From contig NZ_AP024109.1 in assembly GCF_016591715.1 (NCBI RefSeq), positions 4,278,001-4,342,000 on the forward strand: DNA of 64,000 bases, given 5' to 3'. The position numbers and the translations under genes are program-made. Positions 27,176 through 38,936 of the stretch are shown here, one piece after another (position 1 is the first letter of the stretch; every line of letters starts with the position of its first letter). This DNA comes from Mesorhizobium sp. J8 (GTDB lineage Bacteria > Pseudomonadota > Alphaproteobacteria > Rhizobiales > Rhizobiaceae). A model generated the notes under the pieces. The model was given only the letters and a program-made list of their open reading frames with translations. It was not told the origin of the DNA and made no database searches.

Positions 27176-28681
27176 TCAGTTCGCCGCCGCGGTCTGCGCG
27201 GAATTGATGGATGCGGTGACGTTGGTGACGAGCGTCTTGACCGATTGGGCCGTCGCGTCGAACACCGGCGCCGGGTAGACGCCGAAGAAGATGACCAGCA
27301 CCACCAGCGGGTAGATGATCGCCTTCTCGCGCGGCGACAGATCCAGCAGGTTCTTCAGGCTGTCCTTGGTCAGCGCGCCGAAGATCACCCGGCGATAGAG
27401 CCACAGCGCGTAAGCCGCCGACAGGATGACGCCGGTTGCGGCGAAGAACGCCACCCATGTGTTGACCCGGAAGACGCCGAGCATGGTCAGGAATTCGCCG
27501 ATGAAGCCGCTGGTGCCTGGAAGGCCGACATTGGCCATGGTGAAGATCATGAACACGGTGGCGTATTTCGGCATGTTGTTGACCAGCCCGCCATAAGCAT
27601 CGATCTCGCGCGTATGCATGCGGTCGTAGACGACGCCGACGCACAGGAACAGCGCGCCCGAGACGAGCCCGTGGCTGAGCATCTGGAAGATCGCGCCCTG
27701 CACGCCTTCCTGGTTCATGGCGAAGATGCCCATGGTGACGAAGCCCATATGGGCGACCGACGAATAGGCGATCAGCTTCTTCATGTCCTCCTGCATCAGC
27801 GCCACCAGCGAGGTGTAGATGATGGCGACGACGGAGAGCGCGAACACCAGCGGTGCGAACATCGCCGACGCTTCCGGGAACATCGGCAGCGAGAAGCGCA
27901 GGAAGCCGTATCCGCCCATCTTCAAGAGGATGGCGGCCAGGATGACCGAGCCCGCCGTCGGCGCCTCGACGTGGGCGTCGGGCAACCAGGTGTGCACCGG
28001 CCACATCGGCATCTTCACCGCGAAGGAGGCGAAGAAGGCGAGCCACAGCCAGGTCTGCATGTTGGCCGGGAAGTGATGCGTCAAAAGCGTCGGGATATCG
28101 GTGGTGCCCGACTGGAAGAACATCGCCATGATGGCGAGCAGCATCAGCACCGATCCCGCAAGCGTGTAGAGGAAGAACTTGAACGATGCATAGACGCGCC
28201 GCTTGCCGCCCCAGACGCCGATGATGATGAACATCGGGATCAGGCCGGCCTCGAAGAAGACGTAGAACAAGACGATGTCGAGCGCGCAGAACACGCCGAT
28301 CATCAGCGTCTCGAGGATCAGGAAGGCGATCATATAGGCCTTGACCCGCTTCTCGATGGCTTCCCAGGAGGCGAGGATGGAAAGCGGCATAAGGAAGGTC
28401 GTCAGGATGACGAACAGCATCGAGATGCCGTCGACGCCCATATGGTAGGAGATGCCCGAATCCAGCCAGGCGTGCTTCTCGACGAACTGGAAGCCGGCCT
28501 GCGAATTGTCGAAGCCCGTCCAGATGAACAGCGAGACGACGAAGGTGAACGCCGTCGTGATGAAGGCGATGGCGCGGATGTTGCGGCGCGCGTTTTCGCT
28601 GTCGTCGCTGATCGGCAGAATGAGGAGAACACCAACCAGCGGCAGGAAGGTGACCAGCGAGAGGATTGGCCAGTCGGTCAT
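27176..28681 (-). CDS. nuoM: NADH-quinone oxidoreductase subunit M
   Basis: 501 residues, antiporter-like membrane subunit of complex I with about fourteen helices. [20 protein letters not shown] and [20 protein letters not shown] are family motifs containing the functional Lys and Glu. The ATG at 28681 shares one base with the nuoL stop (TGATG), indicating coupling; a longer open frame upstream runs inside nuoL in another frame and is Arg-rich, so it is not used. Confidence 0.96.
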   Translation of the reverse strand: MTDWPILSLVTFLPLVGVLLILPISDDSENARRNIRAIAFITTAFTFVVSLFIWTGFDNSQAGFQFVEKHAWLDSGISYHMGVDGISMLFVILTTFLMPLSILASWEAIEKRVKAYMIAFLILETLMIGVFCALDIVLFYVFFEAGLIPMFIIIGVWGGKRRVYASFKFFLYTLAGSVLMLLAIMAMFFQSGTTDIPTLLTHHFPANMQTWLWLAFFASFAVKMPMWPVHTWLPDAHVEAPTAGSVILAAILLKMGGYGFLRFSLPMFPEASAMFAPLVFALSVVAIIYTSLVALMQEDMKKLIAYSSVAHMGFVTMGIFAMNQEGVQGAIFQMLSHGLVSGALFLCVGVVYDRMHTREIDAYGGLVNNMPKYATVFMIFTMANVGLPGTSGFIGEFLTMLGVFRVNTWVAFFAATGVILSAAYALWLYRRVIFGALTKDSLKNLLDLSPREKAIIYPLVVLVIFFGVYPAPVFDATAQSVKTLVTNVTASINSAQTAAAN

Positions 28682-30654
28682 CAGAGCATCATCCAGGTGA
28701 CGAGAGCGGCCACGCCGATCAGCATGGCGAAGGCATAATGGTAGAGATAACCGGTTTGCAGCTTGACGACACGGTTGGTGACGTCGATGACGCGCGCCGA
28801 GACACCATCGGGGCCGAGGCCGTCGATGATGGCGCCGTCGCCGGTCTTCCACAGGAACCTGCCGAGGCGTTTTGCGGGCTGCACGAACAGGAAGTCGTAA
28901 AGCTCGTCGAAGTACCACTTGTTGAGCAGGAAAGCGTAGAGGCCGCGATGCTGCGCCGCCAGTTCCTTCGGCATCTCAGGCTTGCGGATATAGAACTGCC
29001 AGGCAACGAGCAGACCGATCACCATTGCGACGAAGGGCGCCAGTTCCACCCAGAGCGGCAGCTCGTGGATCTCGTGCAGGATGTGGTTGTCCGGTAGCGT
29101 GAACAGCGACGCCTTCCAGAATTCGGCATAGCCCTCGCCGATGAAGGCGCCGTGGAAGATGACGCCCGCAAACAGTGCGCCCGCGGCAAGCACGTAGAGC
29201 GGCACCAGCATCACCGGCGGGGATTCGTGGACATGATGCATGACTTCGTGGCTGGCGCGCGGCTCACCGTGGAAAGTCATGAAGATCAGCCGCCAGGAAT
29301 AGAAGCTGGTGAAGCAGGCGGCGACCACCAGCAGGACAAAGGCAAAGCCCGCGACCGCATTGTGGCCGGCGAAGGAGGTTTCGATGATGGCGTCCTTCGA
29401 GAAGAAGCCGGCGGTGCCGATCACCGTCGCCGGGATACCGACGCCGGTCAGCGCCAGCGTGCCGATGATCATCATCCAGTAGGTGGTCGGGATCAGCTTG
29501 CGAAGGCCGCCCATCTTGCGCATGTCCTGCTCGTCGGACACGGCATGGATGACCGAACCGGAGCCGAGGAACAGCAGCGCCTTGAAGAAGGCGTGCGTGA
29601 ACAGATGGAAGATCGCCGCGCCATATGCGCCGACGCCGAGCGCCACGAACATGTAGCCGAGCTGCGAGCAGGTCGAATAGGCGATGACGCGCTTGATGTC
29701 GTTCTGGACCAGGCCGACGGTCGCCGCGAAGAAGGCGGTGAAGGCGCCGATGAAGGTGACGACGGTCAGCGCCGTATGCGACAGCTCGAACAGCGGCGAC
29801 AACCTCGCCAGCATGAACACGCCGGCGGTCACCATGGTCGCCGCATGGATAAGCGCGGAGACCGGCGTCGGGCCTTCCATCGCGTCCGGCAGCCAGGTGT
29901 GCAGCGGCACCTGCGCCGACTTGCCCATGGCGCCCATGAAAAGCAGCAGGCAGACCACCGTCAGCGCCGTCTGCTTGTCGAGCGCATGGCCAAGGAAGGT
30001 GAGCACGGCGGCACCCGCCGGCGCGCCTTCTGCGGGCAGGAACGAGGCCGCATTGGCGAAGACGGTGCTGAGATTGACCGAGCCGAACAGCACGAAGACG
30101 CCGAAGATGCCGAGCGCGAAGCCGAAGTCGCCGACGCGGTTGACGACGAAGGCCTTGATCGCCGCCGCATTGGCCGACGGCTTCTTGTACCAGAAGCCGA
30201 TCAGCAGGTAGGAAGCGAGACCGACGCCTTCCCAGCCGAAGAACATCTGGATCAGGTTGTCGGCCGTCACCAGCATCAGCATCGCGAAGGTGAACAGCGA
30301 CAGATAGGCGAAGAAGCGCGGCCGGTTCGGATCGTGGTGCATGTAGCCGATCGAATAGATGTGGACCAGCGCCGACACCGTGTTGACGACGATCAGCATC
30401 ACCACCGTCAGCGTGTCGATCCTGAGCGCCCAGGAGACGTCGATGCCGCCCGACTGGATCCAGCGCAGCACCGGCACGGTGAACACCTCGCCATGGCCGA
30501 AGCCGACGGTGAAGAAGGCGACCCACGACAGGATAGCCGCGATCACCAGGAAGCCGGAGGTGATGTATTCGGAAGCCTTGGCGCCGAGCGAATTGCCGAA
30601 CAGGCCGACAATCAGGAAGCCAAGCAGCGGAAGGAAGACGATAGCCTGATACAT
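28681..30654 (-). CDS. nuoL: NADH-quinone oxidoreductase subunit L
   Basis: 657 residues, the largest antiporter-like membrane subunit of complex I. Motifs [20 protein letters not shown] and [18 protein letters not shown] are present, and the C-terminal extension contains the long lateral helix region. The start [12 protein letters not shown] was preferred to an upstream TTG (30669) that overlaps the nuoK stop. Confidence 0.96.
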   Translation of the reverse strand: MYQAIVFLPLLGFLIVGLFGNSLGAKASEYITSGFLVIAAILSWVAFFTVGFGHGEVFTVPVLRWIQSGGIDVSWALRIDTLTVVMLIVVNTVSALVHIYSIGYMHHDPNRPRFFAYLSLFTFAMLMLVTADNLIQMFFGWEGVGLASYLLIGFWYKKPSANAAAIKAFVVNRVGDFGFALGIFGVFVLFGSVNLSTVFANAASFLPAEGAPAGAAVLTFLGHALDKQTALTVVCLLLFMGAMGKSAQVPLHTWLPDAMEGPTPVSALIHAATMVTAGVFMLARLSPLFELSHTALTVVTFIGAFTAFFAATVGLVQNDIKRVIAYSTCSQLGYMFVALGVGAYGAAIFHLFTHAFFKALLFLGSGSVIHAVSDEQDMRKMGGLRKLIPTTYWMMIIGTLALTGVGIPATVIGTAGFFSKDAIIETSFAGHNAVAGFAFVLLVVAACFTSFYSWRLIFMTFHGEPRASHEVMHHVHESPPVMLVPLYVLAAGALFAGVIFHGAFIGEGYAEFWKASLFTLPDNHILHEIHELPLWVELAPFVAMVIGLLVAWQFYIRKPEMPKELAAQHRGLYAFLLNKWYFDELYDFLFVQPAKRLGRFLWKTGDGAIIDGLGPDGVSARVIDVTNRVVKLQTGYLYHYAFAMLIGVAALVTWMML

Positions 30655-30665
30655 GATGGTTCCCG

Positions 30666-30974
30666 TCAACCCTTCATCGCGCTCACGTCTTCGACCGCGA
30701 TCGAGCCGCGGTTGCGGAAGAAGACGACAAGAATGGCAAGACCGATCGCGGCTTCAGCGGCCGCGACCGTCAGCACGAACAGGGCGAACACCTGTCCGAC
30801 GAGGTCATGCAGCGCCGCCGAGAACGCGACGAAATTGATGTTGACCGCAAGCAGGATGAGCTCGACCGACATCAGGATGACGATGATGTTGCGACGGTTC
30901 AGGAAGATGCCGAACACGCCGAGCGTGAACAGGATCGCCGATACGGTCAGGTAATGTGCAATGCCGACGACCAT
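30666..30974 (-). CDS. nuoK: NADH-quinone oxidoreductase subunit K
   Basis: 102 residues with three membrane helices and the two conserved buried Glu (in [11 protein letters not shown] and [11 protein letters not shown]) needed for proton transfer. It starts with [16 protein letters not shown], typical of alphaproteobacterial NuoK. One base separates it from the nuoJ stop and 11 bp from nuoL. Confidence 0.96.
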   Translation of the reverse strand: MVVGIAHYLTVSAILFTLGVFGIFLNRRNIIVILMSVELILLAVNINFVAFSAALHDLVGQVFALFVLTVAAAEAAIGLAILVVFFRNRGSIAVEDVSAMKG

Positions 30975-30975
30975 C

Positions 30976-31596
30976 TCAGATGCCCTCGCCCGATTTGACC
31001 TTGCGGATTTCCATGCCCGTCGCCGGCGTGCGTGCGACCTGCGCGGCGATCGACTGCCGCTTGACGCCTTCCTTGTGGCGCAGCGTCAGCACGATGGCGC
31101 CGATCATGGCGACCAGCAGCACCAGGCCGGAAATCTGGAAGTAATAAAGGTAGTCCGTATAGAGGATATCGCCGAGCGCCGCCGTGTTGGAGCGCGTGGC
31201 GAGATCCGGCGTTGTCTTCGCGACCGTCGAGGCCAGCTGCGGCGCGAATGTGTAGCCGCCGAGCACGATGATCAGTTCCGCCGCCAGGATCAGTCCGACC
31301 AGCGCGCCGATCGGTGCGTATTGCAGCGCGCCCTGCTTCATCTCGGCGAAGTCGACGTCGAGCATCATGACGACGAACAGGAACAGCACCATCACCGCGC
31401 CGACATAGACGACCAGCAGGATCATCGCCAGGAACTCGGCGCCGGTCAGCATGAAGAGGCCGGCGGCGTTGAAGAAGGTGAGGATCAGGAAGAGCACCGA
31501 ATGCACGGGGTTGCGCGACGAAATGACCATGAAGGCCGACGCCACGGCGATAAAGGCGAAGAGGTAGAAAAAGGCCGCCTCTAGTCCACTCAGCAT
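30976..31596 (-). CDS. nuoJ: NADH-quinone oxidoreductase subunit J
   Basis: 206 residues, five membrane helices, with the conserved [19 protein letters not shown] segment that forms the pi-bulge helix of this complex I subunit. The ATG at 31596 ([10 protein letters not shown]) has GGGGGAA upstream; the frame is open further into a palindromic repeat but that part is clearly not NuoJ. The gene is split from nuoI by a 230-bp repeat-bearing gap. Confidence 0.95.
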   Translation of the reverse strand: MLSGLEAAFFYLFAFIAVASAFMVISSRNPVHSVLFLILTFFNAAGLFMLTGAEFLAMILLVVYVGAVMVLFLFVVMMLDVDFAEMKQGALQYAPIGALVGLILAAELIIVLGGYTFAPQLASTVAKTTPDLATRSNTAALGDILYTDYLYYFQISGLVLLVAMIGAIVLTLRHKEGVKRQSIAAQVARTPATGMEIRKVKSGEGI

Positions 31597-31694
31597 GGGT
31601 TCCCCCGGGTTCCAAATTCCGACTCCGACCCGCCTCCGGTTCGAAACCGCGTGTTCCTTAGACGGACGACGTTGCGCCGTCCACTTTCTTGTTC

Positions 31695-31818
31695 GTTCGC
31701 CCCGTTTACGGGGAGAAGGTGGCCCTAAGGGCCGGATGACGGGTAACGCCAAGTTTCCAGAAGCTGGCGCCGCCCCTCATCTGCCTGCCGGCATCTTCTC
31801 CCCGTAAACGGGGAGAAG
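31695..31818. repeat. Mosaic palindromic repeat (RIME-like) in the nuoI-nuoJ gap
   Basis: Three palindromes follow each other: CCCCG..CGGGG near 31701, GGCCC-taa-GGGCC at 31721-31733, and CTTCTCCCCGT-aa-ACGGGGAGAAG at 31795-31818. The module GGGAGAAGGTGGCCC-x-AAGGGCCGGATGA (from 31711) also occurs at 54097 inside cobE. It resembles rhizobial intergenic mosaic elements. Confidence 0.75.
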
Positions 31819-31826
31819 CACGCTAA

Positions 31827-32318
31827 TCACCTATAGGGCGCATCCAGCGCGATGTTGCGCGCCAGCTCACGCTCCCAGCGATCGCCGTTGGCGAGCAGCT
31901 TTTCCTTGTTGTAGTAAAGCTCCTCACGTGTCTCGGTCGCGAATTCGAAATTCGGCCCTTCGACGATGGCGTCGACCGGGCAGGCTTCCTGGCAGAAGCC
32001 GCAATAGATGCACTTCACCATGTCGATGTCGTAGCGCACGGTGCGGCGGGTGCCGTCATTGCGGCGCGGGCCGGCCTCGATGGTGATGGCCTGCGCCGGG
32101 CAGATCGCCTCGCACAGCTTGCAGGCGATGCAGCGCTCCTCGCCGTTCGGATACCGGCGCAGCGCATGCTCGCCGCGGAAGCGCGGGCTGGTCGGCCCCT
32201 TCTCGTGCGGATAGTTGATCGTTTCCTTCGGCGCGAAGAACTGGCGCATCGACAGGAAGAAGGCGCTGACGAAATCCTTCAGCAGCAGCGATTTTGCGGC
32301 CTGGGCCAGAGCGGACAT
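31827..32318 (-). CDS. nuoI: NADH-quinone oxidoreductase subunit I
   Basis: 163 residues with two 4Fe-4S ferredoxin motifs, [14 protein letters not shown] and [15 protein letters not shown], which hold clusters N6a and N6b in the connecting arm of complex I. It begins [16 protein letters not shown]; the ATG shares a base with the nuoH stop (TGATG). Confidence 0.97.
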   Translation of the reverse strand: MSALAQAAKSLLLKDFVSAFFLSMRQFFAPKETINYPHEKGPTSPRFRGEHALRRYPNGEERCIACKLCEAICPAQAITIEAGPRRNDGTRRTVRYDIDMVKCIYCGFCQEACPVDAIVEGPNFEFATETREELYYNKEKLLANGDRWERELARNIALDAPYR

Positions 32319-33361
32319 CACGCAAACCCCGTGATCTTGAGGAAGGCCGCGGTGGCGACGACCATGAACAGCGAGATCGGCAGGAAGACTTTCCAGCCCA
32401 GCCGCATCAGCTGGTCGTAGCGGTAGCGCGGCACAAAAGCCTTCACCATCGAGAACATGAAGAACATCAGGCAGATCTTCAGCACGAACCAGATCACCCC
32501 CGGTACCCAGGTGAAAGGCGCGAAATTGAATGGCGGCAGCCAGCCGCCGAGGAACAGGATGGTCGCCAGCGCGCACATCAGGACGACGGCGACATATTCG
32601 CCGAGGAAGAAGAGCAGGAACGGCGTCGACGAATACTCAACCATGTGGCCGGCGACGAGTTCCGATTCCGCCTCCACAAGGTCGAAGGGGGGGCGGTTCG
32701 TCTCGGCAAGCGCGGAGATGAAGAACACAACGAACATCGGCAGCAGCGAGAGCCAGTGCCAGTCGAGGAAGGTGTTGGGCAGGCCGAGCTTGGTGCCGAG
32801 CCCGTCCTGCTGCGACATGACAATGTCGGAGAGGTTGAGCGAGCCGACGCAGAGCAGCACGGTGACGATGACGAAGCCGATCGAGACTTCGTAGGACACC
32901 ATCTGCGCGGCCGAGCGCAGCGCGCCGAGGAACGGATATTTCGAGTTGGACGCCCAGCCGCCCATGATCACGCCATAGACCTCGAGCGAGGAGATGGCGA
33001 AGACATAGAGGATGCCGACATTGATGTTGGCGATCGCCCAGCCCTCATTGACCGGAATGACCGCCCAGGCAGAGATCGCCAGGACCGCCGACACCAGGGG
33101 CGCCAGAAGGAACACGCCCTTGTTGGCGCCCGACGGGATCACCGGCTCCTTGAAGACGAATTTCAGAAGGTCGGCAAAAGCCTGCAGCGTGCCCCAAGGA
33201 CCGACGACGTTCGGGCCGCGACGCAGTTGCACCGCCGCCCAGATCTTGCGGTCGGCATAGAGCAGGTAGGCGACGCCGATCAGAAGCACAACGATCAGCA
33301 CGACCGACTTCAACAGGATCAGCAGCGCCGGCAGCACATAGAAGGAGAAGAAGGTGTCCAT
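32318..33361 (-). CDS. nuoH: NADH-quinone oxidoreductase subunit H
   Basis: 347 residues, eight membrane helices. The quinone-site loop [17 protein letters not shown] and the [11 protein letters not shown] loop are conserved features of the complex I subunit at the membrane-arm junction. It starts 2 bp after the nuoG stop with [16 protein letters not shown]. Confidence 0.97.
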   Translation of the reverse strand: MDTFFSFYVLPALLILLKSVVLIVVLLIGVAYLLYADRKIWAAVQLRRGPNVVGPWGTLQAFADLLKFVFKEPVIPSGANKGVFLLAPLVSAVLAISAWAVIPVNEGWAIANINVGILYVFAISSLEVYGVIMGGWASNSKYPFLGALRSAAQMVSYEVSIGFVIVTVLLCVGSLNLSDIVMSQQDGLGTKLGLPNTFLDWHWLSLLPMFVVFFISALAETNRPPFDLVEAESELVAGHMVEYSSTPFLLFFLGEYVAVVLMCALATILFLGGWLPPFNFAPFTWVPGVIWFVLKICLMFFMFSMVKAFVPRYRYDQLMRLGWKVFLPISLFMVVATAAFLKITGFA

Positions 33362-33363
33362 GC

Positions 33364-35445
33364 TTATTCCGCCGCCTGCTTGAAGCCGCTCTTGGCCAGC
33401 GCCGAGCATTCGGCCATCACAGCCGACGCCCGCGCGATCGGGTTGGTCAGATAGAAATCCTTCACCGGCGAGGTGAAGGTGCCCTTGTTCAGCCGCCCGC
33501 CGAGTTTCGCGGCCCTGGCGACGTCGTCGGCGCTGCCCGCCTGCACCTGGTCGATGCGGGCGAGATGCGGGAATTCGCCATAGAGCTTGGCGCGCAACTG
33601 CGCCAGGGAATCGAAGGGCAGCTTCTTGCCGAGCACATCCGACAGCGCCCGCAGGATCGCCCAGTCCTCACGCGCCTCGCCAGGAGCGAAGCCGGCGCGG
33701 TTGGTCTGCTGCACGCGGCCTTCGGTGTTGACATAGGTGCCGGACTTTTCCGTGTAGGCGGCTGCCGGCAGGATGACGTTGGCGCGGTGCGCGCCGGCAT
33801 CGCCATGCGTGCCGATATAAACGACGAAGGCGCCGCCGGTCCTAGCCATGTCGATTTCGTCGGCGCCGAGCAGGAAGAGCAGATCGGTCTCGCCCAGCAT
33901 GCCGGCGACATCCTTGCCCCCCTCGCCCGGCACGAAACCGACATCGAGGCCGCCGACTCTTGCCGCTGCGTTGTGCAGCACCGCAAAGCCGTTCCATTCG
34001 GCCGTGACCGCGTTGACGGCGGCCGCTAGCTTCGCCGCCTGGCCGAGCACTGCCGCGCCGTCCGTGCGCGCCAGCGCGCCCTGGCCGACGATGATCAGCG
34101 GGTGCGTGGCCTTGCTCAGCACCTCAAAGAACTTGCCGTTGCCGTCGGCGAGATCCTTGAGCGATTCCGGACCGGCGCCGATCAGCTCATAGTCGTAACG
34201 CGTATCGCCGATCTCGCCGATGACGCCGACCGGCAGGTTGCCGACGCGCCAGCGCTTGCGGATGCGGGCGTTGAGCACCGAGGCCTCGAAGCGCGGATTG
34301 GCGCCGATGATCAGCACCGCGTCGGCCTGCTCGATGCCTTCGATGGTCGGATTGAAGATGTAGCTGGCGCGGCCGAGCGATGGATCGAGCGCTGCGCCAT
34401 CCTGGCGGCAGTCGATGTTCTTCGAGCCGAGCGCCGCCATCAACAGCTTGAGCGCGTAGATTTCCTCGACCGCGGCGAGATCGCCGGCGATCGCGCCGAT
34501 CCGCTCCGGGGCCGTCTTCGATACCTGTTCCTTGATCGCGGCGAAGGCTTCGGCCCAGCTTGCCGGAACAAGCTTGCCGTCCTTGCGCACGTAGGGGCGA
34601 TCGAGGCGCTGCGTGCGCAGGCCGTCCCAGATGAAGCGGGTCTTGTCGGAAATCCACTCCTCGTTCACCGCCTCATTGACGCGCGGCAGGATGCGCATCA
34701 CTTCGCGGCCTCTGGAATCGACTCGGATCGCCGAGCCGACGGCGTCCATGACGTCAATCGATTCCGTCTTGGTCAGTTCCCACGGCCGCGCCTGGAAAGC
34801 GAAAGGCTTGGAGGTCAGCGCGCCGACCGGGCACAGGTCGATGACATTGCCCTGCAGCTCCGACGTCATCGCCTGTTCGAGATAGGTGGTGATCTCGGCA
34901 TCCTCGCCGCGGCCGATCAGGCCGAGTTCGGAAATGCCGGCGACTTCGGTGGTGAAGCGGACGCAGCGCGTGCAGTGGATGCAGCGGTTCATCACCGTCT
35001 TGACCAGCGGGCCGATATACTTGTCTTCGACCGCGCGCTTGTTCTCGTGATAGCGCGAGGAATCGACGCCGAAGGCCATCGCCTGGTCCTGCAGGTCGCA
35101 TTCGCCGCCCTGGTCACAGATCGGGCAATCGAGCGGGTGGTTGATCAGCAGGAATTCCATCACGCCTTCACGGGCCTTCTTGACCATCGGCGTGTTGGTG
35201 AAGATTTCCGGCGGCTCGCCATTCGGGCCGGGGCGCAGGTCGCGCACGCCCATGGCGCAGGACGCCTGCGGCTTGGGCGGTCCGCCCTTCACCTCGATCA
35301 GGCACATGCGGCAATTGCCGGCGATCGACAGCCGCTCATGGAAGCAGAAGCGCGGCACTTCCGCGCCGGCGTCCTCGGCCGCCTGCAGCAGCGTGTAATG
35401 GTCGGGTACCGTGATCTCTTTCCCGTCGACCTTTAGCTTTGCCAT
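33364..35445 (-). CDS. nuoG: NADH-quinone oxidoreductase subunit G
   Basis: 693 residues. The N-terminal part holds a 2Fe-2S site ([15 protein letters not shown] and a later C), the His/Cys 4Fe-4S site in [17 protein letters not shown], and the 4Fe-4S site [10 protein letters not shown]. The large C-terminal half is the molybdopterin-oxidoreductase-like domain without cofactor. It is the electron-transfer scaffold of the complex I peripheral arm. The start [16 protein letters not shown] is the usual one. Confidence 0.96.
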   Translation of the reverse strand: MAKLKVDGKEITVPDHYTLLQAAEDAGAEVPRFCFHERLSIAGNCRMCLIEVKGGPPKPQASCAMGVRDLRPGPNGEPPEIFTNTPMVKKAREGVMEFLLINHPLDCPICDQGGECDLQDQAMAFGVDSSRYHENKRAVEDKYIGPLVKTVMNRCIHCTRCVRFTTEVAGISELGLIGRGEDAEITTYLEQAMTSELQGNVIDLCPVGALTSKPFAFQARPWELTKTESIDVMDAVGSAIRVDSRGREVMRILPRVNEAVNEEWISDKTRFIWDGLRTQRLDRPYVRKDGKLVPASWAEAFAAIKEQVSKTAPERIGAIAGDLAAVEEIYALKLLMAALGSKNIDCRQDGAALDPSLGRASYIFNPTIEGIEQADAVLIIGANPRFEASVLNARIRKRWRVGNLPVGVIGEIGDTRYDYELIGAGPESLKDLADGNGKFFEVLSKATHPLIIVGQGALARTDGAAVLGQAAKLAAAVNAVTAEWNGFAVLHNAAARVGGLDVGFVPGEGGKDVAGMLGETDLLFLLGADEIDMARTGGAFVVYIGTHGDAGAHRANVILPAAAYTEKSGTYVNTEGRVQQTNRAGFAPGEAREDWAILRALSDVLGKKLPFDSLAQLRAKLYGEFPHLARIDQVQAGSADDVARAAKLGGRLNKGTFTSPVKDFYLTNPIARASAVMAECSALAKSGFKQAAE

Positions 35446-35519
35446 TCGCCTCAAACCCCTGCGGATGTCCCGCAATCTATCTTTCCGCGCGCGACCTGAG
35501 CCGCGCCCGGCATCTCAAT

Positions 35520-36203
35520 TCACTTCTTCGCGGCGAGCGCCGCGGCCTGGGCAGTCCAGTCGTCGCGGCCGATGCGGCCGGCGAGCGACAGGTAATCTTC
35601 CACCCAGGCGATCTCTTCCGACGTCCAGGCGGCGATCTGGCCATAGGTCCAGATACCGAGACCGTTGAGCACCTTCTCCAGCTTCGGTCCGATGCCGGAA
35701 ATCGCCTTAAGGTCCGACGGCTTCGCCGGCTTGTCGATGGCTTTCGGCTGCCGGAAATCCTCAGGCATCAGCCCGGTCGCAGCCGGTGAGGCGACAAGGC
35801 CGGACCCGGCCGCGTCAAGTGCTTTCTCGGTCGCGGTCGCCCCGATGTCGGTCACGTCCCTGGCGAAGGTCTGCGCCCTGGCGATCAGAGTCTCGGTCGC
35901 CTTGCGCGCCTTGGAGGCGTTGGCAGCCGCTTCGCTCCGAGCCGCGAGGTCGTCGAGGAAAGGCTCAAACATGCGCTGCGAGGCCTCCAGCGCGCCGGTG
36001 AAGGCGCCCATCCACATGCCGACGGCATGGTTGGCAAGACCGATGCCGAGCGCCGACATCGCCGCGGCGCCCGCGACCGGATGCGCCAGAAGGTTGACGG
36101 CGCTGGCCATCTCCTTCGGCATCATCTTGGTCAGGTCCTGGTTCATCTTCTCGAGTTGGTCCAAATCAGGCATGAATGGATAGGGTATCGAATACGGCGC
36201 CAT
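35520..36203 (-). CDS. Helical protein with C-terminal HhH-like domain, inserted between nuoF and nuoG
   Basis: 227 residues from an ATG with AGGAGCTCT upstream. Residues 1-110 are Ala/Met-rich and helical, beginning MAPYSIPYPFMPDLDQ, somewhat phasin-like in composition. Residues about 165-227 (AISGIGPKLEKVLNGLGIWT, then GRIGRDDWTAQAAALA) are a helix-hairpin-helix-like domain closely similar to the last 70 residues of NuoE encoded two genes upstream. A function in complex I assembly or stability is suggested only by the position. Some databases would call it a nuclease because of the HhH; I see no catalytic residues for that. Confidence 0.72.
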   Translation of the reverse strand: MAPYSIPYPFMPDLDQLEKMNQDLTKMMPKEMASAVNLLAHPVAGAAAMSALGIGLANHAVGMWMGAFTGALEASQRMFEPFLDDLAARSEAAANASKARKATETLIARAQTFARDVTDIGATATEKALDAAGSGLVASPAATGLMPEDFRQPKAIDKPAKPSDLKAISGIGPKLEKVLNGLGIWTYGQIAAWTSEEIAWVEDYLSLAGRIGRDDWTAQAAALAAKK

Positions 36204-36277
36204 AGAGAGCTCCTGGTCGTTTCTTCGTATGCCCCGCCCCTGCTTTCAGTCCGGGCTTGCGCCCGTATTTCGAAGTC

Positions 36278-37582
36278 TTATTCCGCCGCCACCATCACCG
36301 GCTCGACCCGGTGCGCGTTGCGTGAAAACTCGTCGATGCGGCGTTCCACCTCGCCGCGGAAATGCCGCATCAGGCCCTGGATCGGCCAGGCCGCCGCATC
36401 GCCCAGCGCGCAGATCGTGTGGCCCTCGACTTGCTTGGTGACGTCGAGCAGCATGTCGATCTCGCGCTTCTGCGCCTCGCCGCGCACCAGCCGCTCCATC
36501 ACCCGCCACATCCAGCCGGTGCCTTCGCGGCACGGCGTGCACTGGCCGCAGCTCTCATGCTTGTAGAAGTAGGAGAGTCTGGCGATCGCCTTCACGACAT
36601 CCGTCGACTTGTCCATGACGATGACGGCCGCCGTGCCGAGGCCGGATTTGAGATCGCGCAGCGCGTCGAAATCCATCGGCGCATCCATGATCTGCTCGGC
36701 CGGCACCAGCGGCACAGAAGCGCCGCCCGGGATGACCGCGAGCAGATTGTCCCAGCCGCCGCGGATGCCGCCGCAATGCGTCTCGATCAGTTCGCGGAAC
36801 GGGATCGACATCGCTTCTTCGAACGTGCACGGATTGTTGACGTGGCCCGACACGCAGAACAGCTTGGTGCCGGCATTGTTCGGCCGGCCGAAGGACGAGA
36901 ACCAGGCCGCGCCCCGGCGCAGGATGGTCGGCGCCACCGCGATCGATTCGACGTTGTTGACGGTGGTCGGGCAGCCGTAAAGGCCGACATTGGCAGGGAA
37001 TGGCGGCTTCAGCCGCGGCTGGCCCTTCTTGCCTTCGAGGCTTTCGAGAAGCGCGGTCTCCTCGCCGCAGATATAGGCGCCGGCGCCATGATGCATGTAG
37101 ACGTCGAAGTCGTAGCCGGACGTGTTGTTCTTGCCGATGAGCTTGGCCGCGTAAGCCTCGTCGATGGCCCGCTGCAATGCCTCGCGCTCGCGGATGAACT
37201 CGCCGCGCACATAGATATAGGCCGCGACCGCGCCCATGGCGAAGCCGGCGACCAGCGCGCCTTCGACCAGCGTGTGCGGATCGTTGCGCAGGATGTCGCG
37301 GTCCTTGCAGGTGCCGGGCTCGGATTCGTCGGCGTTGATGACGAGATAGCTCGGGCGCCCGTCGCTCTGCTTGGGCATGAACGACCACTTCAGCCCGGTC
37401 GGGAAGCCGGCGCCGCCGCGGCCGCGCAGGCCGGACGCTTTCATCTCGTTGACGATCCAGTCGCGGCCCTTGGCGATGAGGCCTGGCGTATCGTCCCAGA
37501 TGCCGCGCGACTGCGCGCCGGCCAGCGACTTGTCGAACAGGCCGTAGATGTTGGTGAAGATGCGGTCTTTGTCCTGAAGCAT
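36278..37582 (-). CDS. nuoF: NADH-quinone oxidoreductase subunit F
   Basis: 434 residues. The FMN/NADH site is in [16 protein letters not shown] and the [19 protein letters not shown] segment; the N3 4Fe-4S cluster ligands are in [12 protein letters not shown] plus a later Cys in [12 protein letters not shown]. It oxidises NADH and passes electrons to NuoE and NuoG. It starts 10 bp after nuoE. Confidence 0.97.
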   Translation of the reverse strand: MLQDKDRIFTNIYGLFDKSLAGAQSRGIWDDTPGLIAKGRDWIVNEMKASGLRGRGGAGFPTGLKWSFMPKQSDGRPSYLVINADESEPGTCKDRDILRNDPHTLVEGALVAGFAMGAVAAYIYVRGEFIREREALQRAIDEAYAAKLIGKNNTSGYDFDVYMHHGAGAYICGEETALLESLEGKKGQPRLKPPFPANVGLYGCPTTVNNVESIAVAPTILRRGAAWFSSFGRPNNAGTKLFCVSGHVNNPCTFEEAMSIPFRELIETHCGGIRGGWDNLLAVIPGGASVPLVPAEQIMDAPMDFDALRDLKSGLGTAAVIVMDKSTDVVKAIARLSYFYKHESCGQCTPCREGTGWMWRVMERLVRGEAQKREIDMLLDVTKQVEGHTICALGDAAAWPIQGLMRHFRGEVERRIDEFSRNAHRVEPVMVAAE

Positions 37583-37592
37583 TTTTCGTCCC

Positions 37593-38936
37593 TCAGACCG
37601 GCTTCTTGCCGAAGACGCGGATGTATTCGGCGACGCCGCCCTTGGCGAGCGCCTTGGCCTGCTTCACCCAGTCGTCGCGCTCGATGCGGCCGCGGAAATT
37701 GAGATAACCGTCGACCCATTCGCGCTCGGCTTTCTTCCAGCCGGCGACCTGGGCGAAAGTGTAGATGCCCAACGAATGCAGGATCGCTTCGATCTTCGGG
37801 CCGACGCCGGAGATCAGCTTGAGGTCGTCGACCGTCGCCGGGCGCTCGACGCCGACCGGTCGGTTCTTGTCGTCCAGCGAAGGCTTCGCCGTCTTGGCAA
37901 CGGGCTGCTTGGTCTCCGGCGCCTTGAAGGCCGTGGCCGGTTCGGCTTTCGTCTGCGGTCCGCTGCGCGGCTTGGCAACAGCCTCGACTTCGGGGGAAGC
38001 CTGGTTGGCGTTGGCGGCCGAGTGGCGGGGCGCCCTGACACTGGCGCCGTTCTCGGTCGCCGGGGCGACCTTGACCGGCGACGGCGTGTTGAGCGCCGGG
38101 CTGGTTTCGGCAGCATGCGTCTTCGGCTTGCTGGACTTGGACGGTGCAACCGGACCCGAGGCCGCCGGCGGCGGAGTTGCCGGCGCAGCGGGTGCCGGGG
38201 CCGCGGCAGGTGCCGCCGGCGAGACGGCGGCGGCAGGAGCGGCAGCCGGCGCCGCGGCGGCGGCATCCTTGGCGGCCTTCGCGGCTGCCTTGGCTTCCTT
38301 GTCGCGCGTCGACTTCAAGATCGCCTTTTCATCTGTCAGCGTCTTCAAACCATCGGCCGGTTCGGACCCGTGGCGGCCGTTCTGCGGTCCGGGCTTAACC
38401 TCGGCGCCCTTGCCGGCGTCGTAGAGATCGATGATCTCGGCCAGACGCTCAGGCGTCAGGTCCTCGAAAGTGTCCTTGAAGATCATGACCATCGGCGCGT
38501 TGACGCAGGCGCCGAGGCATTCGACCTCCTCCCACGACAGCGTGCCTTTGTCGTTGGTGTGGAACTGGTCGTGATGGATCTTCGAACGGCACACATCCAT
38601 CAGCGCTTCCGAGCCGCGCAGCATGCAGGGCGTGGTGCCGCAGACCTGGATGTGGGCGCGTGTGCCGACCGGGTTGAGCTGGTACTGCGTGTAGAAGGTC
38701 GCGACTTCGAGGCCGCGGATGCGCGGCATGCCGAGCATGTCGGAGATCGTCTCGATCGCCGCCTTGGTGACCCAGCCTTCCTGCTCCTGCGCCAGCATCA
38801 GCAGCGGGATGATGGCCGACTGCTCGCGCCCCTTCGGGTATTTGGCGATCCACTGCTGGGCGGCCGCCGCATTCTCCTTGTTGAAGGCGAATGAGGCGGG
38901 CTGGAGGCTGGCTTCTGCAAGACGGCGGACTGACAT
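37593..38936 (-). CDS. nuoE: NADH-quinone oxidoreductase subunit E with long C-terminal extension
   Basis: 447 residues, far longer than the ~160-220 of typical NuoE. Residues 1-180 are the 2Fe-2S thioredoxin-like core with cluster N1a ligands in [11 protein letters not shown] and [10 protein letters not shown]. Residues about 215-365 are an Ala/Pro/Lys-rich linker. Residues about 373-447 form the same HhH-like domain as the extra protein at 35520-36203 ([20 protein letters not shown]). The extension is a known trait of rhizobial NuoE; its role is not settled to my knowledge. Confidence 0.94.
   Translation of the reverse strand: MSVRRLAEASLQPASFAFNKENAAAAQQWIAKYPKGREQSAIIPLLMLAQEQEGWVTKAAIETISDMLGMPRIRGLEVATFYTQYQLNPVGTRAHIQVCGTTPCMLRGSEALMDVCRSKIHHDQFHTNDKGTLSWEEVECLGACVNAPMVMIFKDTFEDLTPERLAEIIDLYDAGKGAEVKPGPQNGRHGSEPADGLKTLTDEKAILKSTRDKEAKAAAKAAKDAAAAAPAAAPAAAVSPAAPAAAPAPAAPATPPPAASGPVAPSKSSKPKTHAAETSPALNTPSPVKVAPATENGASVRAPRHSAANANQASPEVEAVAKPRSGPQTKAEPATAFKAPETKQPVAKTAKPSLDDKNRPVGVERPATVDDLKLISGVGPKIEAILHSLGIYTFAQVAGWKKAEREWVDGYLNFRGRIERDDWVKQAKALAKGGVAEYIRVFGKKPV

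Noticed and set aside
29152..30954. 600-codon open frame antisense to nuoL
   Set aside because: Same reason: a GC-driven shadow of nuoL and nuoK with Asp/Arg-rich low-information sequence.
37593..38936. NuoE tail as a DNA nuclease
   Set aside because: The HhH-like domain alone has no catalytic residues; automatic names of this type come from loose similarity.
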